Part shown: one piece after another, positions 7,788 through 9,098 of the stretch
How the letters are laid out: the number at the start of each line of letters is the position of its first letter
Position numbering within the stretch: position 1 is the first letter of the stretch
Source: Clostridia bacterium
Lineage (GTDB): Bacteria > Bacillota > DSM-521 > Neomoorellales > SLTJ01
Assembly: GCA_014360105.1 (NCBI GenBank)
Contig: JACIYD010000038.1
Coordinates: 1 to 9,098 of the forward strand
DNA length: 9,098 nucleotides
Direction of reading: 5' to 3'
Translations under genes and position numbers: made by a program
Notes under the pieces: model-generated
Databases searched by the model: none
Told to the model about the DNA's origin: nothing
What the model saw: the letters and a program-made list of their open reading frames with translations, nothing else

Positions 7788-7817
7788 AGTATAAAATCTA
7801 GTTTGCCTGAATGCCAA
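7788..7817 (-). promoter_or_regulatory. Predicted sigma-A promoter of the liv operon
   Basis: On the minus strand TTGGCA (7817-7812, five of six consensus bases) is followed after 18 bases by TATACT (7793-7788, five of six). Transcription would start near 7781, giving an untranslated leader of about 70 A+T-rich bases before livK. The leader shows no obvious terminator or riboswitch. The -35 box is part of a GTTGGCA motif that recurs upstream, so a regulator recognising that motif would overlap RNA polymerase at this site. Confidence 0.72.
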
Positions 7818-7840
7818 CTAATTTCAGGGCAGTGGTAATA

Positions 7841-7874
7841 TTGGCACCGCGAACGGTCGAAATTACGGTGCCAA
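7841..7874. promoter_or_regulatory. Inverted repeat upstream of the liv promoter, candidate operator
   Basis: TTGGCACC (7841-7848) and GGTGCCAA (7867-7874) form a perfect 8-base inverted repeat around 18 bases, its near edge 23 bases upstream of the liv -35 box. The half-site core TTGGCA also appears as the -35 box itself (7812-7817) and at 7984-7989, on the strand that reads GTTGGCA towards livK. Half-sites 26 bases apart, measured start to start, could bind a dimeric regulator or allow looping. No regulator gene lies in the window, so the role is inferred from position alone. Confidence 0.4.
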
Positions 7875-7924
7875 CGGGCAAGCTTGTGATTAAGCTTCCG
7901 GCGCAGCACCGTGAGGGCCCCAAG

Positions 7925-8191
7925 GGACTGCTCCGCAGGGGAAAACCCATGTGGATTGAAGAATAGGTCGATCTTGTCGGAAATGCCAACATGTCCCTTG
8001 GCGGTTTAGAGGTAAGCTCTTAGCGCACAAGCCACCTTTCTGCCTCGGCCTTACAAGGTCTTTTTATATAGCGGTTCTCCCCGAGCTGACTATTTCTTCT
8101 CCCTTAGCCTGCCCGTGATCATGGTTAAGGCGGCGCTCAACCGCTCTTTCCTCTGTTCCTTCGCCTGCCTGATTTCTTTAAGCCGGGACAT
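7925..8191 (-). pseudogene. Possible remnant of a minimal nucleotidyltransferase gene
   Basis: One reading frame from the ATG at 8191 gives a basic helix of 33 codons and TAG. It then continues in the same frame with SARGEPLYKKTL, stop, GRGRKVACALRAYL, stop, and TAKGHVGISDKIDLFFNP ahead of FSPAEQS. Minimal nucleotidyltransferases (MNT type) have a charged N-terminal helix, a strand ending in FGS-x-ARGE, then Asp-rich strands and a later hydrophobic D-L-V-Y-T-P-E-E-like segment. SARGE and IDLFFNP...PAEQ fall in that order, although the FG and Asp-x-Asp parts are missing. This suggests a decayed, internally deleted copy with three in-frame stops. The resemblance is from memory of the family and is weak in the second half. 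The region may equally be ordinary non-coding DNA after a short gene. Confidence 0.35.
8090..8191 (-). CDS. Small 33-residue ORF after the AbfD-type gene, function unknown
   Basis: ATG at 8189-8191 opens 33 codons encoding a strongly basic, helix-prone peptide (MSRLKEIRQAKEQRKERL, then a short hydrophobic stretch, ending in LREKK). GAGGTG, overlapping the stop codon of the AbfD-type gene, lies four bases upstream, so it is placed to be translated by coupling. It may be a real small protein. It may instead be the surviving start of the decayed nucleotidyltransferase described in the overlapping entry; I lean to the second view because the same frame carries family-like residues after the stop. 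No domain can be named from 33 residues. Confidence 0.4.
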   Translation of the reverse strand: MSRLKEIRQAKEQRKERLSAALTMITGRLREKK

Positions 8192-8199
8192 CGCACACC

Positions 8200-9098
8200 T
8201 CAAGGTTGTTTTCTCATCCCCAGTTCCCCCAGGTCGGGGTGCTCTTCGATGCCGGCCAGAATTCGCGCGTGGCGCTTGAAGCCCTCCAGGTCCGCCAGCC
8301 GGGAAATCATGATGCGCTGCGCCTGGGGAGAGCCTGCGCCGTGCAGCGATTCGGTGCGGTACCCCACCGCCCCAAGGCCAAGGCAAAGGTTCTCAATGAG
8401 TCGCAGAATGCGCACGCGGTGTGCGGTGGGCACACTGCTCACCCCCCGCAGGTACTTGTCCAGCAGGGGGCCGACCTCCGGATTTGCGAGATCCTTCTCC
8501 GAGGGCAGCGTGACCAGAAGCCCGCCCGCCACGTCCTCCGCCAGCCGGGCCATCTCGTAAGGTATCCTGGTCACGTTCAGTTTGCACACATTGGCCAGCA
8601 GGAGATCTACAAGGTAGGTGCCCGAGGCAGTGGGCTTGCCTTCGCTGGAGCAGGCCAGGCCCGCGGCGTGAATGGTCTCGTTAAGATGGATCATTTCCAC
8701 TATCTTGTCCTTGATGTGCGAGGCCCTGGCCACTCCGTTGTACTCGGCGGCACACAAGGTGGCGCCGATCAGGACGTCGCCCACGCCTGCCTTGCACCCG
8801 CCGTAGCTCTGACGGTGATAGGCCGCAAACCGCTCGACCAGCACCCGGGCAAACTCGCTCTCGCGGTACAGAAAAACGCGCTCCCAGGGAACAAAGACAT
8901 CGTCGAAGATGATGACGGCTTCCTGGCCGCCGAAGAGGCGGTTGCCCACATCGATCTCGCCGCCCTCGAGCCTCCGCGTATCACACGACTGGCGCCCGTA
9001 GACGTAGATCAACCCCTCCGTGTCCGAGGGTACGGCAAAGGAGACGGCGTAGGCGGACTCCTCCGGGGTCAGTGCCACCGTAGGCATGGCAATTACCT
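8200..9098 (-). CDS. abfD: 4-hydroxybutyryl-CoA dehydratase / vinylacetyl-CoA isomerase family protein, C-terminal part
   Basis: The frame stays open to the window edge (VIA before the ATG at 9087), so the N-terminal third or so is missing; about 298 codons are seen of roughly 490. The family dehydrates 4-hydroxybutyryl-CoA to crotonyl-CoA with FAD and a [4Fe-4S] cluster. Counting from the Met at 9087, HRQSYGGCK (91-99) keeps the His-x6-Cys pair that ligates the cluster in the Clostridium aminobutyricum enzyme (H292, C299) together with the intervening tyrosine and following lysine. Flavin monooxygenases of the HpaB type share the fold but lack this cysteine. IYVYGRQSCDTRRLEGG, GGQEAVIIFDDVFVPWERVF, GLACSSEG and RTESLHGAGSPQAQR are also the dehydratase pattern. 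The other two cluster cysteines lie outside the window. Its likely place is fermentation of 4-aminobutyrate, 4-hydroxybutyrate or succinate; a related hydroxyacyl-CoA remains possible. The stop overlaps the ribosome site of the 33-codon ORF. Confidence 0.9.
   Translation of the reverse strand, partial: VIAMPTVALTPEESAYAVSFAVPSDTEGLIYVYGRQSCDTRRLEGGEIDVGNRLFGGQEAVIIFDDVFVPWERVFLYRESEFARVLVERFAAYHRQSYGGCKAGVGDVLIGATLCAAEYNGVARASHIKDKIVEMIHLNETIHAAGLACSSEGKPTASGTYLVDLLLANVCKLNVTRIPYEMARLAEDVAGGLLVTLPSEKDLANPEVGPLLDKYLRGVSSVPTAHRVRILRLIENLCLGLGAVGYRTESLHGAGSPQAQRIMISRLADLEGFKRHARILAGIEEHPDLGELGMRKQP

Larger units (their letters stand above)
7712..8199. other. Gene-poor interval between the AbfD-type gene and livK
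   Basis: This 488-base interval is less G+C-rich than its neighbours and holds no intact normal-sized gene. From the AbfD side it contains the 33-codon ORF, its possible decayed continuation, three GTTGGCA motifs with one inverted partner, a pair of AAGCTT sites six bases apart (7881-7898), and the liv promoter and leader. No convincing intrinsic terminator follows the AbfD-type gene, only short stems without T-runs. Some readthrough into livK is therefore possible in addition to its own promoter. Confidence 0.7.

Noticed and set aside
7881..7898. Two AAGCTT sites six bases apart as a cloning junction or recombination site.
   Set aside because: Flanking sequence shows no vector features or longer repeat; two 6-base palindromes this close can arise by chance.
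7811..7966. Plus-strand 51-codon ORF (MPTNFRAVVILAP start, strand-rich KLVIKLP middle).
   Set aside because: No ribosome site upstream, it overlaps the liv -35 box and the decayed frame, and nothing in it was recognised. Kept here because the composition is not absurd for a protein.
7798..7992. Minus-strand 64-codon ORF ending near the liv promoter.
   Set aside because: Starts without a ribosome site, its last codons form the liv promoter region, and no family is recognisable. It is probably a chance open frame in decayed DNA.
8045..8092. TATATA box downstream of the AbfD-type gene as another liv promoter.
   Set aside because: The best -35 candidate (TAGTCA, 16 bases away) matches poorly, and the promoter at 7788-7817 is better in sequence and nearer to livK.

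Overview
The window is a G+C-rich stretch in which every convincing gene reads on the minus strand, so it is best read from 9098 down to 1. Gram-positive traits point to a clostridial Firmicute: a lipoprotein-type solute-binding protein, a pyrR-pyrB-pyrC operon with a PyrR attenuator, and GTG/TTG starts with strong purine-rich ribosome sites. The mix of a 4-hydroxybutyryl-CoA dehydratase-type enzyme, a LarA-type nickel racemase homologue and a Liv-type importer would fit an anaerobe of the Moorella/Desulfotomaculum kind. That placement is inference; there is no rRNA or other marker gene here.

Layout in transcription order: (1) 9098-8200, the C-terminal ~60% of a 4-hydroxybutyryl-CoA dehydratase (AbfD) family gene. 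(2) 8199-7712, a region without an intact normal-sized gene. It starts with a 33-codon ORF that looks like the head of a decayed minimal nucleotidyltransferase. It ends with a good sigma-A promoter and repeated GTTGGCA motifs ahead of livK. (3) 7711-3062, a complete Liv-type (HAAT family) ABC importer in the order livK, livH, livM, livG, livF, with touching or overlapping genes after livK. (4) 2981-1716, a LarA-family (DUF2088) protein with the nickel-pincer active-site residues, separated from livF by a hairpin. (5) 1741-1, the pyrimidine operon: a TTGACA-17-TAGACT promoter whose -10 box contains the larA stop codon, a PyrR attenuator, then pyrR, pyrB and the first 13 codons of pyrC.

How the genes work together: the pyr segment is a textbook UMP-controlled biosynthetic operon. 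PyrR bound to its leader hairpin frees the terminator, and in its absence a competing antiterminator allows readthrough into pyrR-pyrB-pyrC. The rest looks catabolic. The importer brings in a small organic solute, LarA could invert a 2-hydroxyacid carbon centre, and the AbfD-type enzyme dehydrates a hydroxyacyl-CoA. Whether these three act on one substrate is not shown by the sequence. The most rewarding things to follow up are the uncharacterised LarA subgroup in this setting and the decayed region with clustered GTTGGCA motifs before livK.
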